A DNA stretch of 64,000 nucleotides from Patescibacteria group bacterium (GTDB lineage: Bacteria; Patescibacteriota; Patescibacteriia; 2-12-FULL-60-25): the NCBI GenBank assembly GCA_031082005.1, contig JAVHLR010000001.1, positions 687,251-751,250 on the forward strand, in the 5' to 3' direction. The position numbers and the translations under genes were made by a program. This document shows positions 9,779 to 19,638 of the stretch, piece by piece; positions within the stretch are counted from its first letter, which is position 1, and the number at the start of each line of letters is the position of its first letter. Below the pieces are notes generated by a model. It made no database searches and was not told the origin of the DNA. It worked only from the letters and a program-made list of their open reading frames with translations.

Positions 9779-11620
9779 TTATTTCTTCTCCGACAAGATG
9801 ACCGCCTCTTTTTCCTCCAGACCCGACAGTACTTCGACCCTGCCTTCATCGCCCTTCAGGCCGATGGTCACGTTACGATCTTCCGGTACATCGCCTGCTT
9901 TAAGCACCCGCACCGTACGCTGCCCGCTTCCGTTGATCGTCCGTATGGCGCGTAACGGAATCACCAGAGCGTCCTTCACTTCGCCCGTCAAAATCGTGAC
10001 GTTCGCCGTCATGCTCGGCTTGACTTCATGCCCGTTCGGCTCGATCTGAACCCTTATCTTGTAATACACGGCATCCTGTACTTTGGTTTCCGCTGGGTCC
10101 TTGGCCGTGACCGTACCCTTGAATTTCACCTCGTCTCCGAAAGCATCAAGCGTGATCGTCGCGCTTTGCCCGACCTCTATCTTCGGGATATCTGTTTCCG
10201 GCACTTTCGCTTCGATGTCGTATGATTCAGTGCCGATCATCTTTATCGCTGCGACGTTCATGGTGATCTGCTCGCCTACGTCAGGTACGACTTCTGATAT
10301 CGTTCCGTTGACTGGCGAAACTATCTGGACGTTGGTCAGATCCTGCAACGCTTTCTGGTAAGCGACGTTCGCTTGTTCGACTGCGGCGCGTAACGGCGCC
10401 ACATCGACTTCGCGCGGCCCCGAACGCTTCAGATCCAAAGTGGCTTTCGCGGCTTCAACAGCAGCTGCTTGAATCTGGACATTGACCTCTCCGGATTTCA
10501 ACTGTACTTCAGCGTTTGTTTTTGCCGTATCGTATGCGAGCTGCGCGCTGCTGTAGGCGTTCTGCAGCTGGTCGATCGTCTGCGTCTTGGTCAATTCCGT
10601 ATTCAGGATCGCTTGTTTTGCGGCAAGGACCGTAGAGTCTTGAGCCGAAACGCTAGTCCTATCCGCATCAATCGCTGTCTTCTTCGAAGATAAATCGGTG
10701 GATGTGAAATAAGAACTCGTCAAAGAAGCCGAGAGCACTTTTTGGACATCAGTCAGGTACGTCTGCACGTCGTTTATGGCCACCGAAACCAAATCCGCGG
10801 CCGCACTAATCTGCTCCTTGGTCGAGGCGCTATTCAGGGCCTTTACCGCCGTTTCGGCCGTCGATTTAGACTGCTTGGCTACTCGATAGCTGCTCTTCGC
10901 CCTTTCCATGGAACCGAAATCAAGATATCCGAGCAAGGAGGCGTAATTCTGGTTAGTCGCCGTATCATCGACACCGGTGACATCATCGCCGTCAGTCAAA
11001 CCGGTCTGCAGCGGTCCAAGCGCCGTGAGCAGCGTCGTCTTGGCCGAGTCGTATGCGTTCTGGATGTTCTGCGTTACTATCGCCCCCTGATTGTCCAAAT
11101 TGCTCTTCGCAGTTGATAACGCGATTTCCGCCGTCCTTATCGAATCAGCTGTCGTTTTCTTGACCGAATCCAAGTCAGACACGGCTTTATCATATGCCGC
11201 CTGGGCTTGATCGACCTGCGTCTCCGCGACATGAACGCTCTGTTTCGTCTCACCCGCTAAACGAGAATTCAGGTTCGCCTGCGCGACCGACAGCGCAGCT
11301 TTGGCGCTCTGCACCGCGAAATGCGGATCTTGTCCTTCCAATTCAGCCAGGACATCCCCCGTCTTGACGACATCGCCGACTTTTACGTTCACGGCCTGGA
11401 TAGTACCCGAATTCTTGAACGCTAAATCTATCCGCGCCGCGGGTTTGATTTCACCCGTCACTTCGACGGTTTGCTGTAAGGATCTTTTTTCGACCGGCGC
11501 CGTCTCGTAAACGATCTTACCCGACTGGCTTCGGCTATACATATACCAGACACCGATGACTAAGATGATAGCCAGGACGATGTATGTGCTCTTCTTCTTC
11601 AGTATCTTAGGTAACGCCAT
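9779..11620 (-). CDS. HlyD/RND-type efflux adaptor subunit
   Basis: N-terminal TM, lipoyl halves (GTIQAVNVKVGDVVKTGDVLAELEGQD; VNGTISEVVPDVGEQI), long coiled coil. Confidence 0.9.
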   Translation of the reverse strand: MALPKILKKKSTYIVLAIILVIGVWYMYSRSQSGKIVYETAPVEKRSLQQTVEVTGEIKPAARIDLAFKNSGTIQAVNVKVGDVVKTGDVLAELEGQDPHFAVQSAKAALSVAQANLNSRLAGETKQSVHVAETQVDQAQAAYDKAVSDLDSVKKTTADSIRTAEIALSTAKSNLDNQGAIVTQNIQNAYDSAKTTLLTALGPLQTGLTDGDDVTGVDDTATNQNYASLLGYLDFGSMERAKSSYRVAKQSKSTAETAVKALNSASTKEQISAAADLVSVAINDVQTYLTDVQKVLSASLTSSYFTSTDLSSKKTAIDADRTSVSAQDSTVLAAKQAILNTELTKTQTIDQLQNAYSSAQLAYDTAKTNAEVQLKSGEVNVQIQAAAVEAAKATLDLKRSGPREVDVAPLRAAVEQANVAYQKALQDLTNVQIVSPVNGTISEVVPDVGEQITMNVAAIKMIGTESYDIEAKVPETDIPKIEVGQSATITLDAFGDEVKFKGTVTAKDPAETKVQDAVYYKIRVQIEPNGHEVKPSMTANVTILTGEVKDALVIPLRAIRTINGSGQRTVRVLKAGDVPEDRNVTIGLKGDEGRVEVLSGLEEKEAVILSEKK

Positions 11621-11623
11621 ATT

Positions 11624-11857
11624 CTATTTTTCGTTCAATTTCGATAATTTGTCGCTCATCTTATCCAGAAGACCTTTCATCATTTCAGTCGGTACAAGCA
11701 TCAACACCCCGTTGCCATGCGAAACGACCATCAGGTTGGAGCCTTGTCTGATCCCCATGGTTTCCCGAAAATTCTTCGGTATCACAATCTGCCCTCGTTC
11801 ACCCACAACGACTGTGCCGATCATCTCTCCTTTGGCGATTGCTGGTTTCTTTGGCAT
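11624..11857 (-). CDS. AbrB/MazE/SpoVT-family DNA-binding protein
   Basis: GTVVVGERGQIVIPKNFRETMGIRQGSNLMVV swapped-hairpin motif. Confidence 0.9.
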   Translation of the reverse strand: MPKKPAIAKGEMIGTVVVGERGQIVIPKNFRETMGIRQGSNLMVVSHGNGVLMLVPTEMMKGLLDKMSDKLSKLNEK

Positions 11858-11912
11858 AGTATGAAAAGTATGAATTGTATGAATCTATCACCCCGCCTCA
11901 AACGCGTCAAGC

Positions 11913-12581
11913 CTAACTGAAATCCCCCTTCAGCTTCCCGTATCTTAGTATCAGGACGGCACGCAGCATCTGGACCGCCATGACGACATATTCTTTTACT
12001 CCCTTGATGATTCCGACCTTCTGCATCTTCTTCCGCATGTTCAAGCCATGCATCTTTCGTCGGCAAACCTTGAGCTTATGGATCCGGCAATAGTAGTTCA
12101 AAGCCGTCTCCACCATGAAACCTCTTAAGTACTTATCCGGTATATCCTCGAATATCTTCCGGTTCAGGACGCGCTCACCGCTGATCAACGGCAAGAACTT
12201 CGTCAACGCAGTCAACCACGCTCCCCTGTCCCGCAAACCCACGCTCATGTCGCATTCACCCTTTAGCACCGGCAGGAGTAACGACTCGAGATGTCTCTGC
12301 TCCAGACCTTTCAGATCCGCATCGAGAAAGAACAGGATCGGCGCATCCGTGTGCGCCACGCCATGCATCATCGCAGCACCCTTGCCGTGCTTCCACGGTA
12401 GCTGGTGCACCAGGGTGGCTCCGGCGGCGACCGCTTTCTCCGCCGTCGCGTCTGTCGAGCCATCGCTGATGACGACGACATCCCTGAAAAGGTTAGAGCC
12501 CGCAAGCGTCTTCACTATCTGCCCGATCGTCGGCTCTTCGTTATATGCGGCGACGATCGCTGCTGCGGCAAGTTTGATCAT
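11913..12581 (-). CDS. Glycosyltransferase family 2
   Basis: AAIVAAYNEEPTIGQIVKTLAGS...VVISDGSTDATAEKA...ILFFLDADLKGL. Confidence 0.92.
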   Translation of the reverse strand: MIKLAAAAIVAAYNEEPTIGQIVKTLAGSNLFRDVVVISDGSTDATAEKAVAAGATLVHQLPWKHGKGAAMMHGVAHTDAPILFFLDADLKGLEQRHLESLLLPVLKGECDMSVGLRDRGAWLTALTKFLPLISGERVLNRKIFEDIPDKYLRGFMVETALNYYCRIHKLKVCRRKMHGLNMRKKMQKVGIIKGVKEYVVMAVQMLRAVLILRYGKLKGDFS

Positions 12582-13150
12582 ACGTTGAAGCTTAGGTCGT
12601 ATTTTATCTCTTCCAGCTTACGTATGTGCTGGCGTGCTTGGTCGACTTTCGTCCTCGCATAACCCGTAGCGTCTAAAGACAAGAGCATCTCGAACACTTT
12701 ATCCGCGATTTTCGCCACACGGATGATTTCAGCGTTATTCTTGTTCGTCGCGCAAGATATGCTGTAACGGACCAACTCGCCGATCAGATCAGACAGCGCG
12801 CCGATCATGATCAAAGGGTCTTCGGGCCTATCCTCCAGATCCAGGATATCTTCGCCCAGTACCGCATTCAAAAACAGATTCGCTTCCAGCATTTCTTCGG
12901 TTGCCGCACGCCAAGCTCCCTCATCCTCGATCAGGCGCTCCTTCTTGATCAACGACAAACCGCCCTTCATCAACACTTCCGCTTCTGATGATTGCTTCAT
13001 CGCCTCATCGTTCTTTCCTCGGTGCAATGAAAAGATTATCTGCTTCGAGATCTTCTGCAGCTTGGCGGATAATTCGCGCAGCTCCCTTTTCTTTTTCTCC
13101 GCCAGAGCATAACGCTGCGCGATTTTATTCAGTCCTGAATTCAGATTCAT
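12578..13150 (-). CDS. Conserved hypothetical helical protein between two glycosyltransferase genes
   Basis: ATGA overlaps with both neighbours; start taken at MNLNSGLNKI. Confidence 0.7.
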   Translation of the reverse strand: MNLNSGLNKIAQRYALAEKKKRELRELSAKLQKISKQIIFSLHRGKNDEAMKQSSEAEVLMKGGLSLIKKERLIEDEGAWRAATEEMLEANLFLNAVLGEDILDLEDRPEDPLIMIGALSDLIGELVRYSISCATNKNNAEIIRVAKIADKVFEMLLSLDATGYARTKVDQARQHIRKLEEIKYDLSFNV

Positions 13151-14277
13151 ATATTTTTTAATGCGGCATACACGGCTTCCGTCCGGCTTACGACCGAATC
13201 CCAAGAAAACAGACGGATAGCCGATTCTCTCGCCCTTTTTCCTCGCTCTTCCGTCATTTTAGGATCCGCTAAGACATAATCAAGCGCGTTCTTCAATCCA
13301 CCGATGTCGCCTGATTTATAGGAGACGCCCGAGTGGTCTATCAGCTCAAGATTCTCGGGTATATCGCTCATTATCACGAGTTTCGCGAAGGACATCGCCT
13401 CCAATACGGATACGGACAGGCCCTCCGATCTCGAGGGATGGATCATCGCATAGGAATTCGCGATCAGTTGTTTCAGGGTCTCACCCGTTTGTCTGCCGGA
13501 AAAGATGATCCTGTCGTCACCTAAAGCCGCGGCCTTCAGTTTTTTTTCATAGCGCTGCTCGGCAGAGTTGTCTCCTGCGAACCCTATGATCAACAACTTC
13601 TTGTCGGTCAGCACCGACTTGAATGCGATGATCGCATCCTCGATCGCTTTATGCGGTATGAAGCGCGACAACGTAAAGAAGTAGCCGCCGCTTTCAAGAC
13701 CGAACTTCTTGAGTTCGTCTAATCCAGGCAGCTTTTTCGGGATATCTACGCCGTTCGGTATGTACCAGACGTGCTTGTTGAATTTATTCCGGCAGAACAG
13801 CTGTATCGAATGGGAAGTGGCCACGGTGGTATGCGGAAAGAATACAGCCGTCCATTCCCCGAATGCCAGATATGCTTTCGCGAACCAGCGCCATTTCTCA
13901 TGGAACCTGTCGCGACTATGGAAGGTAACCACAATCTTCGTCTTCCTTTTCAGCAGGCGCGGTATCCAGGCCAGGGTCGAAGGACCGACGCCGTGATAAT
14001 GGATGACATCAGCCGGCTTGAAAAGCACGTGCAGCGTAGCGAAAAACGTATGGACCAAAGCATCAAGATTTTTCCTTTTTACCGTCGGCAACGTGATGAG
14101 CTCCACTCCTTTGAAAGACTTTATCCGACGGGGATTCGCGTAGGGTCTGACATACACGCTGACCTCGTGACCTAAAGAGACCAGCCGTGTGGCCAGTTCT
14201 TCGACATGCGTCTCGATACCGCCGCCCTGTGATGTCGCGGCCGGTATGCCTTTTGCGCCAATCATGTAAATGCGCAT
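13147..14277 (-). CDS. Glycosyltransferase family 4
   Basis: GGGIETHVEELATRLVSLGHEVSVY ... SRSEGLSVSVLEAMSFAKLVIMSD. Confidence 0.93.
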   Translation of the reverse strand: MRIYMIGAKGIPAATSQGGGIETHVEELATRLVSLGHEVSVYVRPYANPRRIKSFKGVELITLPTVKRKNLDALVHTFFATLHVLFKPADVIHYHGVGPSTLAWIPRLLKRKTKIVVTFHSRDRFHEKWRWFAKAYLAFGEWTAVFFPHTTVATSHSIQLFCRNKFNKHVWYIPNGVDIPKKLPGLDELKKFGLESGGYFFTLSRFIPHKAIEDAIIAFKSVLTDKKLLIIGFAGDNSAEQRYEKKLKAAALGDDRIIFSGRQTGETLKQLIANSYAMIHPSRSEGLSVSVLEAMSFAKLVIMSDIPENLELIDHSGVSYKSGDIGGLKNALDYVLADPKMTEERGKRARESAIRLFSWDSVVSRTEAVYAALKNI

Positions 14278-14415
14278 AACATGGGCGATTCGCGCCCTTC
14301 GCTCTTAAGCCAGGCATGCCTTGATTAAATTCCTGACTTCGTATATCATTTTAGCGCAAAAGTAGGATTCCTGCACGCATTTGAACCGTCAGGATCCGTG
14401 ACTTAGACACAGCCT

Positions 14416-14491
14416 GGCGCGGTAGCTCAGTCGGTAGAGCAGTGGCCTTTTAAGCCAACGGTCGTGGGTTCGATCCCCACCCGCGTCACCA
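14416..14491 (+). tRNA. tRNA-Lys (UUU), CCA encoded
   Basis: Cloverleaf: acceptor GGCGCGG/CCGCGTC, D arm GCTC/GAGC, anticodon loop CTTTTAA, T arm GTGGG-TTCGATC-CCCAC, ACCA end. Confidence 0.95.
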
Positions 14492-14524
14492 ACGATAAAG
14501 CCCGGAATTTCCGGGCTTTATCGT
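14492..14524. terminator. Palindromic terminator after tRNA-Lys (probably bidirectional)
   Basis: ACGATAAAGCCCGGAA-T-TTCCGGGCTTTATCGT, 16-nt perfect arms. Confidence 0.8.
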
Positions 14525-14584
14525 ATACAAAAACAAACAACGGTCCGGACGACACACATTTATGTCTATCCGAACCGCAAGTCT

Positions 14585-14884
14585 TCAGTTGGCTGCAGCG
14601 AGGGCAGCCTTTTCTTCACGCCGACGTTTTCCTTGCTGCTGGAGCCAGGAATTTACCGCTGGCCTGATCCTGTCCTTGACCAGCCGCCGGTCTGCTCGAC
14701 CGAGCGACTCGATCAAATCGTCGTCGCAGAGAAACCCAACGAGCTCCTTGAGTTCGCTCGGGAGGATCGGATCTTCGCGTACGATGCGCTCGATGAAATC
14801 CCTGAAGCGTTCCAGAGGAAAGCCGCCCTTCGGGGGGCACACGTTTACATCTTCGTTCCGGACCGTGTAGCTGACTCGCTGCAT
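14585..14884 (-). CDS. Hypothetical protein (99 aa)
   Basis: Single ORF between the tRNA terminator and a second hairpin; plausible composition, no recognised domain. Confidence 0.5.
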   Translation of the reverse strand: MQRVSYTVRNEDVNVCPPKGGFPLERFRDFIERIVREDPILPSELKELVGFLCDDDLIESLGRADRRLVKDRIRPAVNSWLQQQGKRRREEKAALAAAN

Positions 14885-14930
14885 CTCGAAAACCTTTCTC
14901 GGCGAAACGCCGAACTGACGCTGACCAAAG

Positions 14931-14959
14931 AACCATCTGATAAGATAGATGGTTTTTTT
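14931..14959 (+). terminator. Intrinsic-terminator-like hairpin
   Basis: AACCATCT-GATAAGAT-AGATGGTT followed by T run. Confidence 0.5.
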
Positions 14960-14966
14960 CGTTCGG

Positions 14967-16034
14967 TCAACCCTTCAGCAACCCTAGCCAGAGTTTCGCC
15001 AGTTCCGTTCCGTCATCCGTGCGCAAGGTATGTGACAGTGCTTCAGCGAAAACCTTACGTGCGTCCTCATCTTCCATCAAAGCAATGATCTCTTGACCAA
15101 GATGCTGTCCGAAACCATCATCTTGTTCGACAACCGCCAACGCACCCTTCAACTTCGTTAGGTTCTCCAGCTGCGGGCTGTTCGGCAAAGGCACCGCCAC
15201 TACCGCTTTATGCAACGCCGCGAGTTCGCTAAGCGCACCAAAGCCCGCCCTCGAAACGACCAAATCAGCGGCGACATACGCAGCGAGCATCTGGCCTTCA
15301 TCCAACGTTTCGTACTGTCGGTAACCGTCCCTTTTAAGATCGATCGCCTTTCCTTTGCCCGTCTGGTGCACGATCTGCATCTTGGACAGAAGCGAATCAG
15401 CGATTGAAGCGATGGCTGCGTTAAGTGATGCCGCACCAGTCCCTCCGCCCGTCACGAACAAAACAGGCCTTTCCGACTCCAAGCCCAAACGCTCGCGCGC
15501 TTCCTCACGGCTTGGCAGCTCCACACCTGAAAAGCGGCACGGCGTCGCGATCTTCTTCGTCTGTATCTTGGCACCGAACGGTTTTGATCCAGGATAAGCG
15601 AAGGAGGCCGTGACTTCAGCGCAAAGCCTAGCCACCGCTTTATTCGAGAGTATCGGCGTCGCATCCAGCTGGTGTATCGCACAAGGGATGCCAAGTCTGG
15701 CCGCAGCACGCATCACCGGAACCTGCATGAAACCGCCGGCCGAAAAAACAGCGTCAGGTCTTTCGTGCCCGATTATGCGCTTAGCCGCCCGAAGCGCTTT
15801 CAAGTAATCGATAGGGAAAGTCAACCAGCTCCGGCTCGGATAACGCGCCAACTTAGCCACCGGTATCGTATGGAAAGAGACTCCTTCTGCCTCGACGAAC
15901 GGGGCTTCCGGACCATTTGCTGTTCCGATCCATGCGAATTCCACGTCCGGCCTAATCCTGCGCATGCATCTCAAGACCGCAATCAATGGCGTTACCGGTC
16001 CGAGAGTTCCCCCTCCGCAAAATAATATCTTCAT
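14967..16034 (-). CDS. murG: UDP-N-acetylglucosamine transferase MurG
   Basis: FCGGGTLGPVTPLIAVL, VLFVTGGGTGAASLN, GFGALSELAALHKAVVAVPLPNSPQLEN. Confidence 0.9.
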   Translation of the reverse strand: MKILFCGGGTLGPVTPLIAVLRCMRRIRPDVEFAWIGTANGPEAPFVEAEGVSFHTIPVAKLARYPSRSWLTFPIDYLKALRAAKRIIGHERPDAVFSAGGFMQVPVMRAAARLGIPCAIHQLDATPILSNKAVARLCAEVTASFAYPGSKPFGAKIQTKKIATPCRFSGVELPSREEARERLGLESERPVLFVTGGGTGAASLNAAIASIADSLLSKMQIVHQTGKGKAIDLKRDGYRQYETLDEGQMLAAYVAADLVVSRAGFGALSELAALHKAVVAVPLPNSPQLENLTKLKGALAVVEQDDGFGQHLGQEIIALMEDEDARKVFAEALSHTLRTDDGTELAKLWLGLLKG

Positions 16035-17131
16035 ACGCTAGATTGTTTCGAGACCGAAGCGACGATGCCTGCGCCCATGGCTAAAGCGACGAAGGCGGAA
16101 CTGCCGTAACTGACGAACGGCAAGGTGACGCCGGTCATCGGCATCAAGCCGATCATCGATGAAATATTCAATATAGCCTGTATCGCGAACCATGCCCCTA
16201 CGCCCGTAGCCAAAAAACGCCCGAACTCATCCTTAGCACCAGCCGCTATCACGAAACAACGGTGGATCAAAAAAGCTAAAGCGACGATGAAAGCGGCACA
16301 CAAGAAAAAACCCAATTCCTCCGCCATCACCGCAAAAATCGAGTCACCTGCGACTTCGGGTAGATATTGATATTTTTGACGCGAATGGCCGTATCCCAAT
16401 CCGAACAGCCCGCCCGAACCGATGGCCAAAAAAGCTTGGTTGATGTGATAGCCTATGCCCTGTGGATCAAGTTCCGGATGCAAGAATGTCATGAACCTCG
16501 CCGCCCGATACGGAGTCAACTTGATGAGCAACGCGACCAGACTCAAGAAGGAAAAACCCAACACTACGAACCAGATAACCGGCGCACCAGCCACGAAATA
16601 CATGAGCAGCGCCATGCCTGATATGACTGCCATCGAACCCGTATTCGGCTGGAAGATCAGAAGCGCCACCACAAGACCCAGCACAGTCAAAAAAGGCAAA
16701 AGCCCTTCCTCCAACGTCTTGGCTTTTGATTCGTGCTTCGAGGCCAGCCAGGCGGCCACGTAAATCAGGAACCCGACTTTCACGAATTCCGAAGGCTGGA
16801 AAGCGATACCCAGATCGATCCAACGACCGGCACCGCCAAAACGCATACCGACGCCAGGCACATAGACAAGGATCAACAGGATTATGCTAAGGATCACCGC
16901 AGGCAACGCAAGTGGCCGCAACTTGCGATAATCCAGCTTGGCCATGATGAAAAAAACGAAGAGACCCGGCACTATCCCATTCACCAGCTGGTGCTTGAAG
17001 AAATACCAGGAATCATCGAACTTCTGGACACCTAACGGACCCGCAGCCGACAATAACATCACCAAACCGAACAGGACCACGCCCGTCAAAAGCAGCAGGA
17101 ACCTTTTGTCTATCGGTTGGTTGATGCGCAT
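16031..17131 (-). CDS. ftsW: FtsW/RodA/SpoVE-family glycan polymerase, probably FtsW
   Basis: SEDS signatures: DLGIAFQPSEFVKVGFLIYVA, GGLFGLGYGHSRQKYQYLPEVAGDSIFAVMAEELG, MTGVTLPFVSYGSSAFVALAMGAGIV; gene context. Confidence 0.92.
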   Translation of the reverse strand: MRINQPIDKRFLLLLTGVVLFGLVMLLSAAGPLGVQKFDDSWYFFKHQLVNGIVPGLFVFFIMAKLDYRKLRPLALPAVILSIILLILVYVPGVGMRFGGAGRWIDLGIAFQPSEFVKVGFLIYVAAWLASKHESKAKTLEEGLLPFLTVLGLVVALLIFQPNTGSMAVISGMALLMYFVAGAPVIWFVVLGFSFLSLVALLIKLTPYRAARFMTFLHPELDPQGIGYHINQAFLAIGSGGLFGLGYGHSRQKYQYLPEVAGDSIFAVMAEELGFFLCAAFIVALAFLIHRCFVIAAGAKDEFGRFLATGVGAWFAIQAILNISSMIGLMPMTGVTLPFVSYGSSAFVALAMGAGIVASVSKQSSV

Positions 17132-17141
17132 CGTTCAAGAT

Positions 17142-18188
17142 TCAGAATTTATCGGTCATCGCCAAGACGACGCCGACCCCTGCACAAAACATTGATATGA
17201 GCCAAGTCCTGAAGACTATCTGCGACTCTTTCCAGCCGATCGCTTCCAGGTGATGGTGGATCGGCGCACTCCTGAAGACCTTCTTTTTCCTTATCTTCTT
17301 GGAAATGACCTGGATAATGACGGACAACGACTCGATGACGAAAGGCAGACCGATTATCGGCAAAAGCAGTGGCTGGTTCGTCAACATCGCTACGATACCC
17401 AGCAAAGTCCCTAAAGACATAGCTCCGGTGTCGCCCATGAAAAAAGAGGCTGGAGTGACGTTAAACCATAGGAAGGCCATCAGAGCGCCGGAAATCGCTG
17501 AACAAAAAATCGCCAAATCGTGTTTGCCCTGTGAATACGCTATTGCGGCATATGCGGCAAAAGCCGCCATCAAAGGACCTCCCGCCAAGCCATCTAACCC
17601 GTCTGTCTCGTTGACGGAATTCGACGTCGCGATGATGACGAGCGCAAAAGCAGGGATATACAGCCAACCTAAGCCGAAGTCGCCGACGAAGGGAACGTGC
17701 AAGATGTCCCAATCGAGTTTCGAATAGAACCACCAGGCCGCGACGAAAGCGATCGATGAATATGAAATCAACCTATGCCTCATCCTCAACCCGCCGCCCG
17801 CCGGACCGATTTTCCTGACGTTCAAGTAGTCGTCCAACAGACCCACCAGCGCAGCAGCTATCATCGCGCCCAACGGAAGCAGGGTCTGCGATCGGGTGAG
17901 GAAATTCCATGAACAAAAATCACTGTCCCAAATCCCGCACCCCATAGACAAGACCAGGATGATGAACGTGACGGTGCCCCAAACGAGTATGCCTCCACCC
18001 ACCGGCGTACCGGACTTCGCCGCATGCAAAGCGGCAGCGATCGGCGCGCTCTCTGCAGTCCTGATGGTCTTACCCATCTTCAGCTTACGCAAAAGCCTCA
18101 AGAGCAACGGAGCGAACAACATGGCCAACAAGAAACTGCCGAATGTGATGGACAACGTGCGGACGACATCAAAGGGTGCAGGATGCAT
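17142..18188 (-). CDS. mraY: Phospho-N-acetylmuramoyl-pentapeptide transferase MraY
   Basis: GLLDDYLNV, NSVNETDGLDGLAGG, ASFFMGDTGAMSLG, HHHLEAIGWKESQIVFRTWLIS. Confidence 0.95.
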   Translation of the reverse strand: MHPAPFDVVRTLSITFGSFLLAMLFAPLLLRLLRKLKMGKTIRTAESAPIAAALHAAKSGTPVGGGILVWGTVTFIILVLSMGCGIWDSDFCSWNFLTRSQTLLPLGAMIAAALVGLLDDYLNVRKIGPAGGGLRMRHRLISYSSIAFVAAWWFYSKLDWDILHVPFVGDFGLGWLYIPAFALVIIATSNSVNETDGLDGLAGGPLMAAFAAYAAIAYSQGKHDLAIFCSAISGALMAFLWFNVTPASFFMGDTGAMSLGTLLGIVAMLTNQPLLLPIIGLPFVIESLSVIIQVISKKIRKKKVFRSAPIHHHLEAIGWKESQIVFRTWLISMFCAGVGVVLAMTDKF

Positions 18189-18191
18189 AAA

Positions 18192-18569
18192 TCAGATATT
18201 CACGAGCATTAAAAAGAATGAAGAGACCGACCAGATGATGATGAGCAACGAGGTGAGTCCGGCCAAAGTTTTCGCCGCCAACGCGTCGAGACGAAACAGG
18301 TAAAAGGCCAAGAGATAATTCAACAGCAGCACACCAAACATCGATCCCGGGATCAGGACGATCCACCACCATGCCTGGACGTTATCGATCCCCAAGAAGA
18401 TATTATAATGCATCACAAGCACTCCCGATCTTAGGCCTTCCGGCACCAAGCGCCAGAGCAGAAAAGCGCCACCGGATACCACAACCGCCAAATCCGCGAT
18501 GAGGTTCCATCGGATGAACGGATTTTGCCACGCCCTGCGGGCTGAAAGCTTGAATTCCGTCAATGCCAT
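18192..18569 (-). CDS. Small hypothetical membrane protein
   Basis: 125 aa with hydrophobic segments, tightly packed in operon. Confidence 0.65.
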   Translation of the reverse strand: MALTEFKLSARRAWQNPFIRWNLIADLAVVVSGGAFLLWRLVPEGLRSGVLVMHYNIFLGIDNVQAWWWIVLIPGSMFGVLLLNYLLAFYLFRLDALAAKTLAGLTSLLIIIWSVSSFFLMLVNI

Positions 18570-18573
18570 GTGA

Positions 18574-18831
18574 TCAGTCGATATTCACTACTTCCGTGAC
18601 TTCTGGGATGAATTCACGCAACGTCTCCTCTACCCCCTCTTTCAACGTCTCCCCGGCGTAAGCGCAACCCACGCAAGCCCCTCTCAACCTGACTGTGACC
18701 CGACCCTGGGCTGCATCAAAACCCACGAATTCGATATCGCCGCCATGCATCTTCACGCCTTCCCTCAACTTATCCAGTACGGCCTTGATTTTTCCCTCAA
18801 TTTCGAGCTGTTTTTCATCCATAATTAACAT
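18574..18831 (-). CDS. NifU C-terminal domain-like Fe-S scaffold protein
   Basis: REGVKMHGGDIEFVGFDAAQGRVTVRLRGACVGCAYAGETLKEGVEETLREFIPEV (CxxC NifU-like motif). Confidence 0.88.
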   Translation of the reverse strand: MLIMDEKQLEIEGKIKAVLDKLREGVKMHGGDIEFVGFDAAQGRVTVRLRGACVGCAYAGETLKEGVEETLREFIPEVTEVVNID

Positions 18832-18969
18832 AAATTTACTTGTTCCGCAGAGCCTTGACAAGATGCACGTTTTCCCGTAATCTTGTGGCTATCTGCGAAG
18901 GCATCCCTCATACAACGTTCAACTGACAAAAGGATGACCGAAACACTGCAGACTAACCACTAAAACTAT

Positions 18970-19260
18970 ATGGCACATAAGAAAGCTGGCGGCTCTACTA
19001 GTTACGGCCGCGATTCCCAAGGTCAACGCCTTGGTGTTAAGTTGTATGCCGGCGAATTCGCCAAGGTCGGCAACATAATCGTGCGCCAACGCGGTTCCAA
19101 AATCCGCCCGGGCAACAACGTAATGATGGGCAAGGATGACACCCTGTTCGCCGCCGCCGATGGCCTCGTCTCATTCATCGACAAGAAGGTAAAGCGTTTC
19201 ACGGGTGCGTTCAAGACGGTAAAAATCGCGAACGTTACTCCGGTCGAACCAAAAAAATAA
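18970..19260 (+). CDS. rpmA: 50S ribosomal protein L27
   Basis: [61 protein letters not shown]. Confidence 0.97.
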   Translation: MAHKKAGGSTSYGRDSQGQRLGVKLYAGEFAKVGNIIVRQRGSKIRPGNNVMMGKDDTLFAAADGLVSFIDKKVKRFTGAFKTVKIANVTPVEPKK

Positions 19261-19277
19261 CAGTAAAAAAAACAAAG

Positions 19278-19300
19278 AGCCGGATCCGTCCGGCTTTTTT
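19278..19300 (+). terminator. Intrinsic terminator of rpmA
   Basis: AGCCGGA-TCCG-TCCGGCT followed by TTTTT. Confidence 0.9.
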
Positions 19301-19350
19301 GATGCAAGCATCGCAATCGAAGGCACATCGTAATGGACGCCCAAATCTGG

Positions 19351-19356
19351 TAAAAT
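19351..19356 (+). promoter_or_regulatory. Extended -10 (TGG TAAAAT), 6 nt upstream of an ATG
   Basis: TGGTAAAATATCTCCATG; suggests a leaderless transcript. Confidence 0.5.
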
Positions 19357-19362
19357 ATCTCC

Positions 19363-19548
19363 ATGCGTAAAAAGGCTCCACAGAAAACAAAAAGCAACAC
19401 TAACATTTTAGGCTTGGCCGCAACCGGCCTCGCGCTCGCCGCTGCTCTAGGATTTTTGACCGTCAGCAACAACGATAAATCGACACACAATCTAACCAAT
19501 CTGCACAAGACGGACGCGACCTCCGTACGACCCGCAGTCGCCAAATGA
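19363..19548 (+). CDS. Small putative membrane/secreted protein (61 aa)
   Basis: Lys-rich N-terminus plus hydrophobic helix (LGLAATGLALAAALGFLTV); own promoter-like -10 and downstream terminator. Confidence 0.55.
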   Translation: MRKKAPQKTKSNTNILGLAATGLALAAALGFLTVSNNDKSTHNLTNLHKTDATSVRPAVAK

Positions 19549-19590
19549 TCGCGACGCGAAAACCCTTCACACAACAGACCACCCTATTCC

Positions 19591-19620
19591 AAACACCGTC
19601 GATCCAAATCGACGGTGTTT
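19591..19620. terminator. Bidirectional intrinsic terminator
   Basis: AAACACCGTCGAT-CCAA-ATCGACGGTGTTT, 13-bp perfect stem. Confidence 0.88.
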
Positions 19621-19638
19621 ATGTACTGTAAGATGATA

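Noticed and set aside
14464-14667. 67-aa ORF starting within tRNA-Lys
   Set aside because: Overlaps the tRNA 3' half and its terminator
19023-19574. 183-aa minus-strand ORF covering rpmA and the 61-aa ORF
   Set aside because: Crosses the rpmA terminator and is antisense to a certain ribosomal protein gene
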